Position numbers and translations under genes: made by a program
Assembly: GCA_050948785.1 (NCBI GenBank)
Contig: JBMNEM010000008.1
Span: forward strand, 194,520-258,519
Source: JAAZMI01 sp050948785
GTDB lineage: Bacteria; Bacillota; Dethiobacteria; DTU022; UBA8154
DNA: 64,000 nucleotides
Reading direction: 5' to 3'
In this document: piece by piece, positions 41,613-50,880 of the stretch
Layout of the letters: each line of letters starts with the position of its first letter
How positions within the stretch are numbered: the first letter of the stretch is position 1
The notes under the pieces: model-generated
Told to the model about the DNA's origin: nothing
What the model saw: the letters and a program-made list of their open reading frames with translations, nothing else
The model's database searches: none

Positions 41613-44270
41613 ATGAAAAGCAGCGACATTCGCGCTAAATTTTTAGACTTTTTTCGGGAAAAAAATCATCTGGTTCTTCCCAGTTTTTCCCTTGTTCCCC
41701 AAAACGATCCCACTCTGTTATTAATCGGGGCGGGTATGGCCCCGCTGAAACCCTATTTTACCGGGGAAAAACCGCCTCCCCATCCTCGCCTGGCCACATG
41801 CCAGAAATGTGTCCGTACACCTGATATTGATCAAGTCGGTGTGACGGCCCGGCATGCGACATTTTTCGAAATGCTTGGTAATTTCTCCTTTGGCGATTAT
41901 TTTAAAGAAGAGGCGATTACCTGGGCCTGGGAGTTGATGACAGAAGGATATAATATCCCTGTTGAGCGCCTTTATGTGAGCGTTTATGAGGATGATGACG
42001 AAGCCTTTTCCATCTGGCGGGACAAGATTGGTCTTCCCGAAGCCAAAATATACCGTCTGGGAAAGGAAGATAACTTTTGGGAGATAGGTTTGGGACCTTG
42101 TGGCCCCTGCTCGGAAATATACTATGATTTAGGCCCCCAGTACGGCTGCGGGCGCCCCGATTGTGCGGTGGGCTGTGATTGTGATCGCTTCCTGGAAGTC
42201 TGGAATCTTGTTTTTACGCAGTTTAATAAAGAAGCGGATGGCCGTTACACACCGCTGGAGAAAAGAAACATCGATACCGGCGCCGGCCTGGAAAGGTTGG
42301 CCATGGTTATGCAGGGGGTCGGTTCTCTTTACGAAATTGATCTGATCAGGCCCCTGGTGGATCATTTTGCGGCAAAAGCGGGGATCTCCTACGGCCAGGA
42401 CGAGACAAAAGATGTTTCCCTGCGCGTGCTCACCGAGCACCTGCGCGGTATGACCTTTATGGTGGCTGACGGGATCATGCCGGCCAACGAGGGCCGGGGT
42501 TATGTCCTGCGGCGCATTTTACGCCGGGCCATGAGGCACGGTAAGCTTCTGGGGCTGGAATTTCCTTTTCTCAGTGCCACGGTTCCGCTCGTGGTGGAGA
42601 TCATGGGGGAGGTCTACCCTGAGCTGCAAAAGAAAAGTGATTATCTGATGCGCATTATCAACATGGAAGAAGAGCGCTTTATGGAAACCCTCGAGCAGGG
42701 TATGGTTATACTGGAAGAACAAATTGCTGCTTTGCAGCAGGAGAAAAAAACAGTTTTATCCGGGGAAGTAGCTTTCAAGCTTTATGATACCTTTGGTTTT
42801 CCTCTCGATTTAACACGGGAGATTCTGCTGGAGAGAGGGCTTTCCCTGGATGAAAAAGCTTTCAACATTTCTTTGGAACAACAAAGGGAGAGGGCCCGGG
42901 CAGCTCTCAGTACTCAGGAGCATGCATCTGCCGATACAATTTCACCTTCCCTGCTCCAGGGGATGAAAACGGAATTTGTCGGTTATGAAACATGCAGTGC
43001 TGCCGGAAAAGTGATCGGCCTGCTTGCCCCCTCAAAAGAAGAACTTTTAACGGAGGCCAATTCTCAAACCAAGGAAGAAGAGCTCTACCTCATTCTGGAC
43101 AAAAGCCCCTTTTATGCCGAAAAAGGAGGACAGGTAGGGGATACAGGTATAATCAAGGCTGCCGAAGGGACAGCCCTGGTAAAAAACACCCTGCCCGGTC
43201 CCGGGGAACAAATTTTGCAGCTTGTGGAAATCAAGGAGGGCCGTATCTGTACCGGTGAAAAAGTTGATGCTTTTGTTGACCGGGAACGCCGGAGGGAGAC
43301 GGCCAGACACCACACGGCCACGCACCTTCTCCATAGTGCCTTAAAGGATCTTTTAGGTGAGCATGTACAGCAGGCCGGTTCCCTGGTGACCCCGGAAAGA
43401 CTGCGTTTTGACTTTACCCATTTTACCGGCCTGGAGGCAGAGGAGATCCAAAAGCTGGAGGAAACTGTCAATGAGCTCCTTCGTAAAAACTTGGCTGTAG
43501 AGGTATCCTCCATGGAGTTGCAGCAGGCTCTGGAGATGGGCGCCACAGCACTTTTTGATGAAAAATACGGGGACAAAGTACGCCTGGTGAAAATCGCTGA
43601 TTATTCCCTGGAGCTCTGTGGGGGCACGCATGTCCGCACGACCGGGGAAGTAGGTCTTATTAAAATTGTGGCGGAGGGCAGTGTAGGTGCCGGAGTACGC
43701 CGTATCGAAGCTTTGGCCGGCGTCAGTGCTTACCGCTATCTCACCAGGCAGGACGAGATCCTAAAGGAAGTTTCCGGGCTGCTCAAAGTACCTGTAGATA
43801 AACTGCCGGAGAAATTGTCCGAACTGCTGGAGGCCCAGCGGGAGCTGCAGCGCAATGTCAAACAGCTTTCCCAGAAAATAGCCCGGCAGCAAATTGCAAA
43901 CATCCTGGAACAAACCGATCATTCCCTGGGTATACCTGTTCTCAGTGCCCAGGTCGAAGCCGAAAATATGGAGGCTTTAAGAGAATATCTGGATTATTTT
44001 CGCGACAAGATGGGCAGCGGGATTATTACGCTGGGCAGCGTGACCGCTGGGAAAGTGCTGCTCGCCGCTGCTGCTACACCGGATTTGGTGCAAAAAGGCT
44101 TTCACGCCGGCCGGTTGATCAAGGAGGTCGCCGCCCTCACCGGAGGGGGAGGGGGAGGCCGCCCCGATATGGCCCAGGCGGGCGGCAAGGACCCGCAAAA
44201 ACTTGCACAAGCTCTTTCCCACGTCCTCTTGCTGGTTAAGGAACAGCAGCAGCAATCGGGAAAGAAATAA
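41613..44270 (+). CDS. alaS: Alanyl-tRNA synthetase
   Basis: An 885-aa class II synthetase. The catalytic domain is at 1-240 (LLIGAGMAPLKPYFTGE, TCQKCVRTPDID), then the tRNA-recognition domain, and the editing domain with zinc ligands in RHHTATHLLHSALKD and LCGGTHVRTTGEVG. A C-terminal coiled coil and the Gly-rich C-Ala domain (GGGGGGRPDMAQAGGKD) complete the normal length. CAGGAGG precedes the ATG. The promoter is a perfect consensus. It leads the ireB-ruvX-mltG cluster. Confidence 0.97.
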   Translation: MKSSDIRAKFLDFFREKNHLVLPSFSLVPQNDPTLLLIGAGMAPLKPYFTGEKPPPHPRLATCQKCVRTPDIDQVGVTARHATFFEMLGNFSFGDYFKEEAITWAWELMTEGYNIPVERLYVSVYEDDDEAFSIWRDKIGLPEAKIYRLGKEDNFWEIGLGPCGPCSEIYYDLGPQYGCGRPDCAVGCDCDRFLEVWNLVFTQFNKEADGRYTPLEKRNIDTGAGLERLAMVMQGVGSLYEIDLIRPLVDHFAAKAGISYGQDETKDVSLRVLTEHLRGMTFMVADGIMPANEGRGYVLRRILRRAMRHGKLLGLEFPFLSATVPLVVEIMGEVYPELQKKSDYLMRIINMEEERFMETLEQGMVILEEQIAALQQEKKTVLSGEVAFKLYDTFGFPLDLTREILLERGLSLDEKAFNISLEQQRERARAALSTQEHASADTISPSLLQGMKTEFVGYETCSAAGKVIGLLAPSKEELLTEANSQTKEEELYLILDKSPFYAEKGGQVGDTGIIKAAEGTALVKNTLPGPGEQILQLVEIKEGRICTGEKVDAFVDRERRRETARHHTATHLLHSALKDLLGEHVQQAGSLVTPERLRFDFTHFTGLEAEEIQKLEETVNELLRKNLAVEVSSMELQQALEMGATALFDEKYGDKVRLVKIADYSLELCGGTHVRTTGEVGLIKIVAEGSVGAGVRRIEALAGVSAYRYLTRQDEILKEVSGLLKVPVDKLPEKLSELLEAQRELQRNVKQLSQKIARQQIANILEQTDHSLGIPVLSAQVEAENMEALREYLDYFRDKMGSGIITLGSVTAGKVLLAAAATPDLVQKGFHAGRLIKEVAALTGGGGGGRPDMAQAGGKDPQKLAQALSHVLLLVKEQQQQSGKK

Positions 44271-44302
44271 AAGGGAGTTTGCTCTTTGGGGAGGGAAGCA
44301 AA

Positions 44303-44581
44303 ATGGTCAGGGATAAATTTAATCATACCATGAAGTTTGATGTCAGAGCGGAAGAAGAGGCCAATGAAGCGCGTCTGGTTTTAAAAAATGTTTATGCCGC
44401 CCTCCGGGAAAAAGGGTACAATCCCATCAACCAGCTTGTAGGCTATCTTTTATCCGGGGATCCGGCTTTTATTACCAGCCACAAAAATGCCCGCAGCATC
44501 ATCCGCAAGCTGGAGAGGGATGAACTGCTGGAAGAACTGCTGCGGGTTTATCTGGAAAAAGAACTGCAAAAGGAAAGGTGA
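44303..44581 (+). CDS. ireB: IreB-family regulatory phosphoprotein (UPF0297)
   Basis: A 92-aa small cytoplasmic protein with the whole UPF0297 signature: the N-terminal TMKFD phosphorylation region, VYAALREKGYNPINQLVGY, LSGDPAFITSHKNAR and IRKLERDELLEELL. In enterococci the homologue is phosphorylated on N-terminal threonines by the PASTA kinase IreK; this window also encodes a PrkC homologue. ATG 44303 after GGGGAGGG. It overlaps the next gene by 4 bp. Confidence 0.94.
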   Translation: MVRDKFNHTMKFDVRAEEEANEARLVLKNVYAALREKGYNPINQLVGYLLSGDPAFITSHKNARSIIRKLERDELLEELLRVYLEKELQKER

Positions 44582-45543
44582 GCTTTTTGGAATACCGGCT
44601 GCTGGGGAGGACCGGCCTGCGTGTTTCCAGGCTTTGTTTCGGCACCTTAACGCTGGGGCCTCTCCAATCCAACCTCTCCCTGGAGGAGGGCGCTGGATTG
44701 TTGGAGGAAGCCTATCGTTGTGGAATAAATTTTTGGGATACGGCGGAGCATTATCAAAACTACAACTACCTGCGGCTTGCCCTGAAAAAGATTCAAACAC
44801 TGCCTGTGATTACCACCAAGACCTATGCTTATGACCGGGAAGGAGCTCAGGCTTCTTTTGAAAAAGCACGCCGGGAAATGGACATTGATATTGTCCCTAT
44901 TTTTCTTTTACACGAACAGGAATCGGCGCTAACCTTAAAGGGACATCAGGAAGCGCTGGATTTTTTTTTGGAGGCCAAGGCCAAAGGACTGATCAAGGCT
45001 GTAGGGATCTCTACTCATACTGTTGCCGCTGCCCGGGCTGCAGTCGATTTGGGTTATATTGATGTTCTGCATGCCATTGTCAATTATAAGGGTATCGGCA
45101 TCAAGGATGGCACACTGGAAGATATGCTCGCAGCTCTGGCCCGGGCCTGCAAAAGCGGCTTGGGGATCTACGGGATGAAAGCGTTGGGAGGGGGCCACCT
45201 CATACCTGAAGCGGAAAAGGCTCTCAACTTTGTCAAAAACCTTGATGAGCTGCATTCCTTTGCTGTAGGGATTTCCAGCTCCGAGGAGCTGATGGTCAAC
45301 TTGCATTACTGCCAAGGTTTAAAACCACCGCCGGAGATAACCCAAAGGCTGTCTCTTAAAAAAAGGCACCTGGAAATAGAGGAATGGTGTATCGGTTGTG
45401 GTTCCTGTGTGGAGAACTGTCCCCAGGGGGCACTTTATTTGGAAAAGAATGAGCCTGTCCGGGCAGCAGTGGATACTTCCCGCTGCATTCTCTGCGGTTA
45501 CTGTGGTGCCTACTGTCCGGAATTTTGCATGAAAATATTTTAG
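44578..45543 (+). CDS. Aldo/keto reductase with C-terminal 2[4Fe-4S] ferredoxin domain
   Basis: A 321-aa protein with an AKR TIM barrel (YRLLGRTGLRVSRLCFGT, FWDTAEHY with the catalytic Tyr region, GIYGMKALGGGHL) fused to a ferredoxin domain: CIGCGSCVENCPQGA and CILCGYCGAYCPEFC, two complete 4Fe-4S sites. Such fusions are common in anaerobes and are usually annotated as 4Fe-4S aldo/keto reductases; the substrate is unknown. GTG 44578 overlaps the ireB stop (GTGA). Confidence 0.92.
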   Translation: MSFLEYRLLGRTGLRVSRLCFGTLTLGPLQSNLSLEEGAGLLEEAYRCGINFWDTAEHYQNYNYLRLALKKIQTLPVITTKTYAYDREGAQASFEKARREMDIDIVPIFLLHEQESALTLKGHQEALDFFLEAKAKGLIKAVGISTHTVAAARAAVDLGYIDVLHAIVNYKGIGIKDGTLEDMLAALARACKSGLGIYGMKALGGGHLIPEAEKALNFVKNLDELHSFAVGISSSEELMVNLHYCQGLKPPPEITQRLSLKKRHLEIEEWCIGCGSCVENCPQGALYLEKNEPVRAAVDTSRCILCGYCGAYCPEFCMKIF

Positions 45544-45566
45544 CACACGGAAAAGGACGTTTATAT

Positions 45567-46028
45567 ATGCGCATTTTAAGCCTGGATGTGGGAGAAAAAA
45601 ACATCGGCGTGGCCATCAGTGATGAGCTGGGTATTATCGCCCAGGGCCTGGGTGTGATTAAGCGGCAAAACCGGCGGCAGGATTTTTCCATTCTTGCACA
45701 GTATTTAAAAGAATATGAGGTGCAGGAGATTATTGTCGGTTTACCCCGTAACATGGACGGCACAATTGGTCCCCAAGCACGGGAAATTTTAGATTTTAAG
45801 GAAAAACTGGCCCGGTTTGTCAATGTGCCCGTGATAACCTGGGATGAGCGCTTAACCACGGTTGCCGCCAACCGGACTTTGCTGGAGGCAAATGTCAGCC
45901 GCAGGGGAAGAAAAAAAGTTGTGGATAAGCTGGCGGCAGTTTTCATCCTGGAAAGCTACCTGCGATATAAAAAAATGCGCAGTGCAGATGAGCAGGGCAA
46001 AAATAATCAGGGAGAAGGCTCAAAGTGA
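45567..46028 (+). CDS. ruvX: Holliday junction resolvase-like YqgF/RuvX
   Basis: A 153-aa RNase H-fold nuclease thought to act in pre-16S rRNA 5' maturation. LSLDVGEKNIGVAISD (first catalytic Asp), VGLPRNMDGTIGPQA and WDERLTTVAANR (second) are present. ATG 45567 after AAAAGGACG is the start. It overlaps mltG by 4 bp (GTGA). Confidence 0.95.
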   Translation: MRILSLDVGEKNIGVAISDELGIIAQGLGVIKRQNRRQDFSILAQYLKEYEVQEIIVGLPRNMDGTIGPQAREILDFKEKLARFVNVPVITWDERLTTVAANRTLLEANVSRRGRKKVVDKLAAVFILESYLRYKKMRSADEQGKNNQGEGSK

Positions 46029-47146
46029 GGACTAAGCTGGCCTGGATTGGAAAGAAGAAGAGGCGGAGAAGCGGCAAGTTTTATGTTTTCCGGTTAAAAC
46101 GCCGGGGTGTTTTCAGGCTTGTCCTGGCGCTTTTTTTGTTTCTCTGCGCTTTGGTCTGCTGGCGGGTCAATTCCCTGCTGTTACCGGTCAGCAGCGGCAG
46201 CGGTTACCAGCCCAAAGAAATCAATATTCCTCTTAATTCTTCCTCGGCCGAGATCGCCACTATACTGAAAAATGAGGGTATGATTAAAAATTGCCTTTTT
46301 TTCCGTCTTTATGCCCGCTACAGGGGGTGTGATGCCAAATTCCAGGCCGGAAAGTATCTGCTATCCAGTGAGATGTCCCTGGATGATATTTTGGAAAAAC
46401 TGCAGCAGGGGGTTGTCTGGGAAAAAGGATCCCGCTTTACCATTCCCGAGGGTTTTACTGTAGAGCAGATCGCTTTGCAGCTTGAAAAAGAAGGCCTTGT
46501 TCAAAGGGAAGAATTTATACAGGAATGTCTCCGTTCCCGCCAGGATTCTCCTTTTGAGTTTCTGGAAACGGTGCCTCCCGAGGTAAAATATACGCTCGAA
46601 GGCTATTTATTTCCCGATACATACGAAATACACGCGGATGCCACCCCCAATGAGATTATCGAGGTTATGCTGCAGCGCTTCAATGAGGTTTTTAACGCTG
46701 ATTTTCGCCGGCGCGCCAAAGAACAGGGGTTTTCCATCCATGAAGTTGTGACGCTGGCCTCCCTTGTGGAGCGGGAAGCGAAAGTGCCGGATGAACGCCC
46801 CTTGATCTCCGCTGTATTCCACAACCGCTTGAAATCTGAAAGCATGCCTTTATTACAATCTTGTGCCACAGTACAGTATGTTTTAGGGGAAGTAAAACCG
46901 GTTTTAACGTACGAGGAGCTGTCGATCGATTCCCCCTTCAATACCTATCTCTATCCCGATCTTCCCCCGGGGCCGATAGCTTCTCCCGGGCGGGAAGCAC
47001 TGGAAGCGGCTCTTTACCCCGCAGGCGTGGATTATCTTTATTTCGTCTACAAGGAAGACGGCAGCGGCACACATTATTTCAGTACTACCCTGCAGGAACA
47101 CAATTATTATAAAATCATTGCCCGCCAAAACCGGCAAAGCCGGTAA
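46025..47146 (+). CDS. mltG: Endolytic transglycosylase MltG (YceG-like)
   Basis: A 373-aa membrane enzyme that cuts nascent glycan strands. Basic cytoplasmic N-terminus, one transmembrane helix (about 38-58), a LysM-like region, and the YceG catalytic domain with EGYLFPDTYEI, TLASLVEREAKVPDERP (catalytic Glu), FHNRL, SPFNTYLYPDLPPGPI and DYLYFVYKEDGSGTHYFS. GTG start overlapping ruvX. A terminator follows. Confidence 0.95.
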   Translation: MRTKLAWIGKKKRRRSGKFYVFRLKRRGVFRLVLALFLFLCALVCWRVNSLLLPVSSGSGYQPKEINIPLNSSSAEIATILKNEGMIKNCLFFRLYARYRGCDAKFQAGKYLLSSEMSLDDILEKLQQGVVWEKGSRFTIPEGFTVEQIALQLEKEGLVQREEFIQECLRSRQDSPFEFLETVPPEVKYTLEGYLFPDTYEIHADATPNEIIEVMLQRFNEVFNADFRRRAKEQGFSIHEVVTLASLVEREAKVPDERPLISAVFHNRLKSESMPLLQSCATVQYVLGEVKPVLTYEELSIDSPFNTYLYPDLPPGPIASPGREALEAALYPAGVDYLYFVYKEDGSGTHYFSTTLQEHNYYKIIARQNRQSR

Positions 47147-47183
47147 AAAAAGGCAAACCACTCTGTAAAAGATGGAATATCAT

Positions 47184-47236
47184 GAAAAAAATAATCTGCT
47201 TAAACCATTTTGAGGGAGAAGCGGATTTTTTTATTT
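47184..47236 (+). terminator. Intrinsic terminator after mltG
   Basis: AATCTGCTT pairs with AAGCGGATT (one G-U) and is followed by seven T residues; the matching A-run on the left extends the stem. Confidence 0.65.
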
Positions 47237-47368
47237 CAAGTCAGGAGAATAATTTAATCAATAAAGGTCAAGAATAGCTCCCAAAAGAAGAAAAGAGATA
47301 TTCATTTTCTTTCCTCATTTTCCAATGACCAGGGGAAGAGGTCTTTTCTTTTAAAGGGGAGCATAGTT

Positions 47369-49042
47369 ATTAACCGGAGAATCAGGCAGCAGCAAAGAAT
47401 TTTATTTTTGTTTCTTTTAAATACCTTGCTATTTTTGTTTTTCTGCGGACGCTTGGGCTATATTCAGCTCTTAAAAAACAACAAACTGGCTGGAGAAGCG
47501 GTCAGGCAAAGGGCACAAACAATTCTTTTAAATTACAATCGTGGCGATATCCTTGACCGCCACGGCATTTCCCTGTTGGGGGGGGAAGAGGAAAAGCTCC
47601 TTGTTGTTTTCCCCGACCTGCTGAAAAAGGACAATATGGAAGTAACGGAGATTGTTTCCCGCTATTTTCCCCAAGCAGTTGCCACCGGGAGCCCTTTTAT
47701 CGCTCTCCGCGGTATTGATGCGCAGGAAGAAAAAACATTTAAAGACCTGCAAACGCCGGGCCTGCTGATTGCCCCGTCCAGGAAAAGGTACGGCCACCAG
47801 GCTCTGGCCACACATGTAACCGGCCATATCGGGCCGCATGACGGGGAGGGGAAAGTGGGTCTGGAACTCACTTTTAACGGCGCTCTAAAAAGTGCACCCA
47901 CTGTTTTGGCTGCCGTTGTCGATAATAAAAATAACCTTGTGGAAGGCTTGGGCTACCGGCTTTGGGAAAACAGGGAACCCCACAAGCCCTTTGATCTCGT
48001 TTTGACCATTGATTATCAGATCCAGAAAAAAATTGAAGAGGTTATGGATGCCCGCATGGTCAAAGGGGCGGTGGTCGTCATGGCTCCCCCGACAGGAGAT
48101 ATTTTTGCCATGGCCAGCAGGCCCAATTATTTGCAGGCGGAGCTTTCCCACTACCTGAACGATGTGGAGCAGCAGGGGGATTTTTTAGGTTCCCAGCCTT
48201 TTATCAACCGCAGCATTTTAAGTTATCCCCCCGGTTCCGTTTTTAAAATTGTGGTTGCCGCCGCGGCCCTGGATAGCGGGAAAGCCCGGCTGAACCGAAA
48301 GTTTTACTGTCCCGGTTATATCCAGGTAGGGGAGCAGATTTTTCACTGCCAGCATGGGCCGCACGGCGTGCTCACCCTGGCCGAGGCTTTCGCGCACTCC
48401 TGCAATGCCGCTTTTATCGAGTTGGCCCTGGATCTGGGCAAAGAAACGATCTGCCAATATGCGGACGCTCTGGGTTTGGGCCGGGAAACAGGTATACCTC
48501 TGGGTAGTGCTGACCAAGGCGGAGAGGTCAAAGGATGCATTCCCCGGCCGGAGGAGATGCCTTTTCTGGGAGATCTGGCTCTGGCCGCTATTGGCCAGGG
48601 CCAGGTAGAGGCCACTCCGCTGCAGGTAGCCCGCCTGACGGCTGCTCTAGCCAATGGCGGTTACCTGGTAGAACCCCGGCTGGTCAAAGCGATCCAAAGC
48701 AGACAGGGCACGGTGTTTACGAAATTCTCCCCGGCTGCCCCCCGGAAGGTATTGAAGGAACTTACTGTGAACAAACTGCGCTATATGATGCTGGGCGTGG
48801 TTGAATATGGCACGGGGAAGGCGGCGGGCGGCAGCACGCTTATCCTGGGTGGGAAAACCGGGACGGCAGAGACGAAAAGATATGTTAATGGTAAACCGCA
48901 GGTGTATTCCTGGTTTACAGGGTGTGTTCCCCTGGAAAACTGCCAGGCGGTGGTGACGGTATTTATCGAAGAGCCTCTACAGGGAAGCGCTGCAGAAACA
49001 TTTAAAGAAATTGCACAAGTGATTGTTGCCTTTTTGCATTGA
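47369..49042 (+). CDS. Class B penicillin-binding protein (transpeptidase)
   Basis: A DD-transpeptidase that cross-links peptidoglycan. After a single N-terminal membrane helix, GDILDRHGISLLGG opens the PBP dimer-like region. Catalytic motifs are complete: PPGSVFKI (SxxK), HSCNAAF (SxN), GGKTGTAE (KTG). At about 550 aa it is a short class B enzyme; AAIGQGQVEATPLQVA is typical of the SpoVD/FtsI/MrdA group. The start is uncertain: TTG 47408 would omit the basic cytoplasmic tail (NRRIRQQQR), whereas the frame is open from ATT 47369, eight bases after AAAGGGGAG, suggesting an unusual ATT start. It is not clear whether it serves elongation or sporulation. Confidence 0.9.
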   Translation: MNRRIRQQQRILFLFLLNTLLFLFFCGRLGYIQLLKNNKLAGEAVRQRAQTILLNYNRGDILDRHGISLLGGEEEKLLVVFPDLLKKDNMEVTEIVSRYFPQAVATGSPFIALRGIDAQEEKTFKDLQTPGLLIAPSRKRYGHQALATHVTGHIGPHDGEGKVGLELTFNGALKSAPTVLAAVVDNKNNLVEGLGYRLWENREPHKPFDLVLTIDYQIQKKIEEVMDARMVKGAVVVMAPPTGDIFAMASRPNYLQAELSHYLNDVEQQGDFLGSQPFINRSILSYPPGSVFKIVVAAAALDSGKARLNRKFYCPGYIQVGEQIFHCQHGPHGVLTLAEAFAHSCNAAFIELALDLGKETICQYADALGLGRETGIPLGSADQGGEVKGCIPRPEEMPFLGDLALAAIGQGQVEATPLQVARLTAALANGGYLVEPRLVKAIQSRQGTVFTKFSPAAPRKVLKELTVNKLRYMMLGVVEYGTGKAAGGSTLILGGKTGTAETKRYVNGKPQVYSWFTGCVPLENCQAVVTVFIEEPLQGSAAETFKEIAQVIVAFLH

Positions 49043-49129
49043 TCCCGGGGTTAACAGGTGATAAAATTTAGGAACAAAATTTAAGAAATCTGCGGTTAAT
49101 GAACAATGATTAATGGGAGCAGGAGGAAC

Positions 49130-49894
49130 ATGCGAAGCTTACCGGTGGTTGAAACCCGTGGTCTTAGTGTTTACCTGGGAGGAGAGCTTGTTTTAAAAGA
49201 TATCAACACCGAGATAGCTGCCGGTGAAATGGTTGGTGTGATCGGCCCCAATGGAGCAGGTAAGACCACGTTTTTACGCGTTCTTTTGGGGCTGGTTAAA
49301 CCCGCTGCCGGCGAGGTGAAAATCTTTGGTCATAGCCCGGACACGCTGGGGAAAATAAGGGATAAAATTGGCTATATGCCCCAGCGCCTCCTTCATGACC
49401 GGCATTTTCCTCTTTCTGTCCGGGATGTTGTGATGATGGGGATGGTTTCTTCCACAACTCTGGGGCGGTCTTTTTCCCGGTTACAGCAGGAAAAAGCCCG
49501 GCAGTGCCTGGAAAAAGTGGGGCTTTTAGAGCTGCAGGACAAACTTTTTGCTGAACTTTCCGGAGGCCAGCAGCAGCGTGTTTTTCTGGCCCGTGCTTTG
49601 AGTAAAAAACCGGACCTTTTATTACTGGATGAACCCAATGCCGGCCTGGATCTTCCGGCTCAGAACCGTTTTTTTGCTTTGCTGCAAGAGCTTCAGCAGG
49701 CACTGGGTCTGACGGTCGTGATGGTTTCCCACGATTTAACACTTATTGCCCGCCATGCCCAGAAGTTGATCTGTATCAACCGCACCATGCATATTCATGG
49801 AACTCCCGTAGAAGTTCTGAATAGCCCCTGCCTGGAAAAAGCATACCGCTGTGAATTTGACCTTCTTTTCGGTGGCAGGGAGAGGCGGGTTTGA
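49130..49894 (+). CDS. znuC: Metal (Zn/Mn-type) ABC transporter ATP-binding protein
   Basis: A 254-aa ATPase with GVIGPNGAGKTTFLR (Walker A), YMPQR (Q-loop), LSGGQQQRVFLARAL (signature) and LLLDEPNAGLD (Walker B). Short spacing and the RAMPED-family partner next to it fit the ZnuC/MntB group. ATG 49130 after AGGAGG is preferred over an in-frame ATG 24 bp earlier. The permease gene begins 3 bp after the stop. No substrate-binding protein gene is present. Confidence 0.9.
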   Translation: MRSLPVVETRGLSVYLGGELVLKDINTEIAAGEMVGVIGPNGAGKTTFLRVLLGLVKPAAGEVKIFGHSPDTLGKIRDKIGYMPQRLLHDRHFPLSVRDVVMMGMVSSTTLGRSFSRLQQEKARQCLEKVGLLELQDKLFAELSGGQQQRVFLARALSKKPDLLLLDEPNAGLDLPAQNRFFALLQELQQALGLTVVMVSHDLTLIARHAQKLICINRTMHIHGTPVEVLNSPCLEKAYRCEFDLLFGGRERRV

Positions 49895-49897
49895 TCT

Positions 49898-50692
49898 ATG
49901 GCTGAGATGCTCACATACGGTTTTATGCTCAGAGCCTTTTTGGCAGTGATTATGATCGGGCTGCTTTGCTCCGTTCTTTCTTTTTTTGTTGTCTTGAACA
50001 GACTTTCTTTTATGGGTGCCGGCATTTCTCATGCCATTTTGGGCGGCTTGGCTATCGGTGTTTTAGCCGGCATCAACCCCCTTTATACGGGGGGGATCTT
50101 TGGTGTAGGTCTCGCTCTTCTGGCCGGTTATATCAGCAAGCAGAGCCGTATTCGTGAGGATACGATCATCGGTATTTTTTTTGTGACAGGTATGGCTCTG
50201 GGAATTATATTGATCAGTTTGCAGGAAGGTTATTTTCCGGAGCTTTTCAGCCTGCTTTTTGGTAATGTGCTGGCGGTAACCGTTGCGGATCTCCGTTTTC
50301 TGGGCACGGTAATGATTGTTGTCCTTCTCTTTATCCTTATTTTTTTCAAAGAACTTTTGACGATCTCCTTTGATCCGGAGCTGGCCCAGGCAAATGGTTT
50401 ACCCGTCACCTGGCTTTATTACGGGCTGCTGGCAGCCATAGCTCTGACCATTGTAAGTTCTGTAGTAGTCGTTGGGGTTGTCCTCGCTTCAGCACTTCTT
50501 GTAATCCCCGCCGCTACCGGTTTTATGCTCAGCAAAAATTATCGCGGCATGATACTTCTGGGTATCGTGGTGGGACTCGCCAGCGGTTTGGGCGGCCTCA
50601 GTATTTCTTACAATTTTAATATCCCCCCCGGTGCAGCGATTGTTCTTTGCGCTGCTTTTGTCTTTTTTTTATCCCTCCTGAAATTTAAATAA
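49898..50692 (+). CDS. znuB: Metal ABC transporter permease (ABC-3 family)
   Basis: A 264-aa membrane protein with about eight to nine helices, partner of the preceding ATPase. FFVVLNRLSFMGAGISHAIL and the C-terminal GVVLASALLVIPAATGFML are ABC-3 (ZnuB/MntC) signatures. It imports zinc or manganese in relatives; the metal cannot be told here. Confidence 0.92.
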   Translation: MAEMLTYGFMLRAFLAVIMIGLLCSVLSFFVVLNRLSFMGAGISHAILGGLAIGVLAGINPLYTGGIFGVGLALLAGYISKQSRIREDTIIGIFFVTGMALGIILISLQEGYFPELFSLLFGNVLAVTVADLRFLGTVMIVVLLFILIFFKELLTISFDPELAQANGLPVTWLYYGLLAAIALTIVSSVVVVGVVLASALLVIPAATGFMLSKNYRGMILLGIVVGLASGLGGLSISYNFNIPPGAAIVLCAAFVFFLSLLKFK

Positions 50693-50880
50693 TCCTCAGG
50701 TGCAAAACTAACCAAAAGAGTGAAATTAAGACAATATTTCAGAAGAAACTGCAGGAATTTATACAGTTTATAGCGAATTTAATAGGGATAAATTCCTTTA
50801 TTAGAAATTTACTCCTATTTTGCCGTAAAGAATCGGTTTTGTCAGGAGTGAAAATTTGTGGTGTCACGGGGGAGGAAAAA

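Noticed and set aside
47260..47368. Possible regulatory RNA before the penicillin-binding protein
   Set aside because: A/G- and T-rich inverted stretches (AAAAGA / TCTTTT) are visible, but they are weak and fit no known riboswitch.
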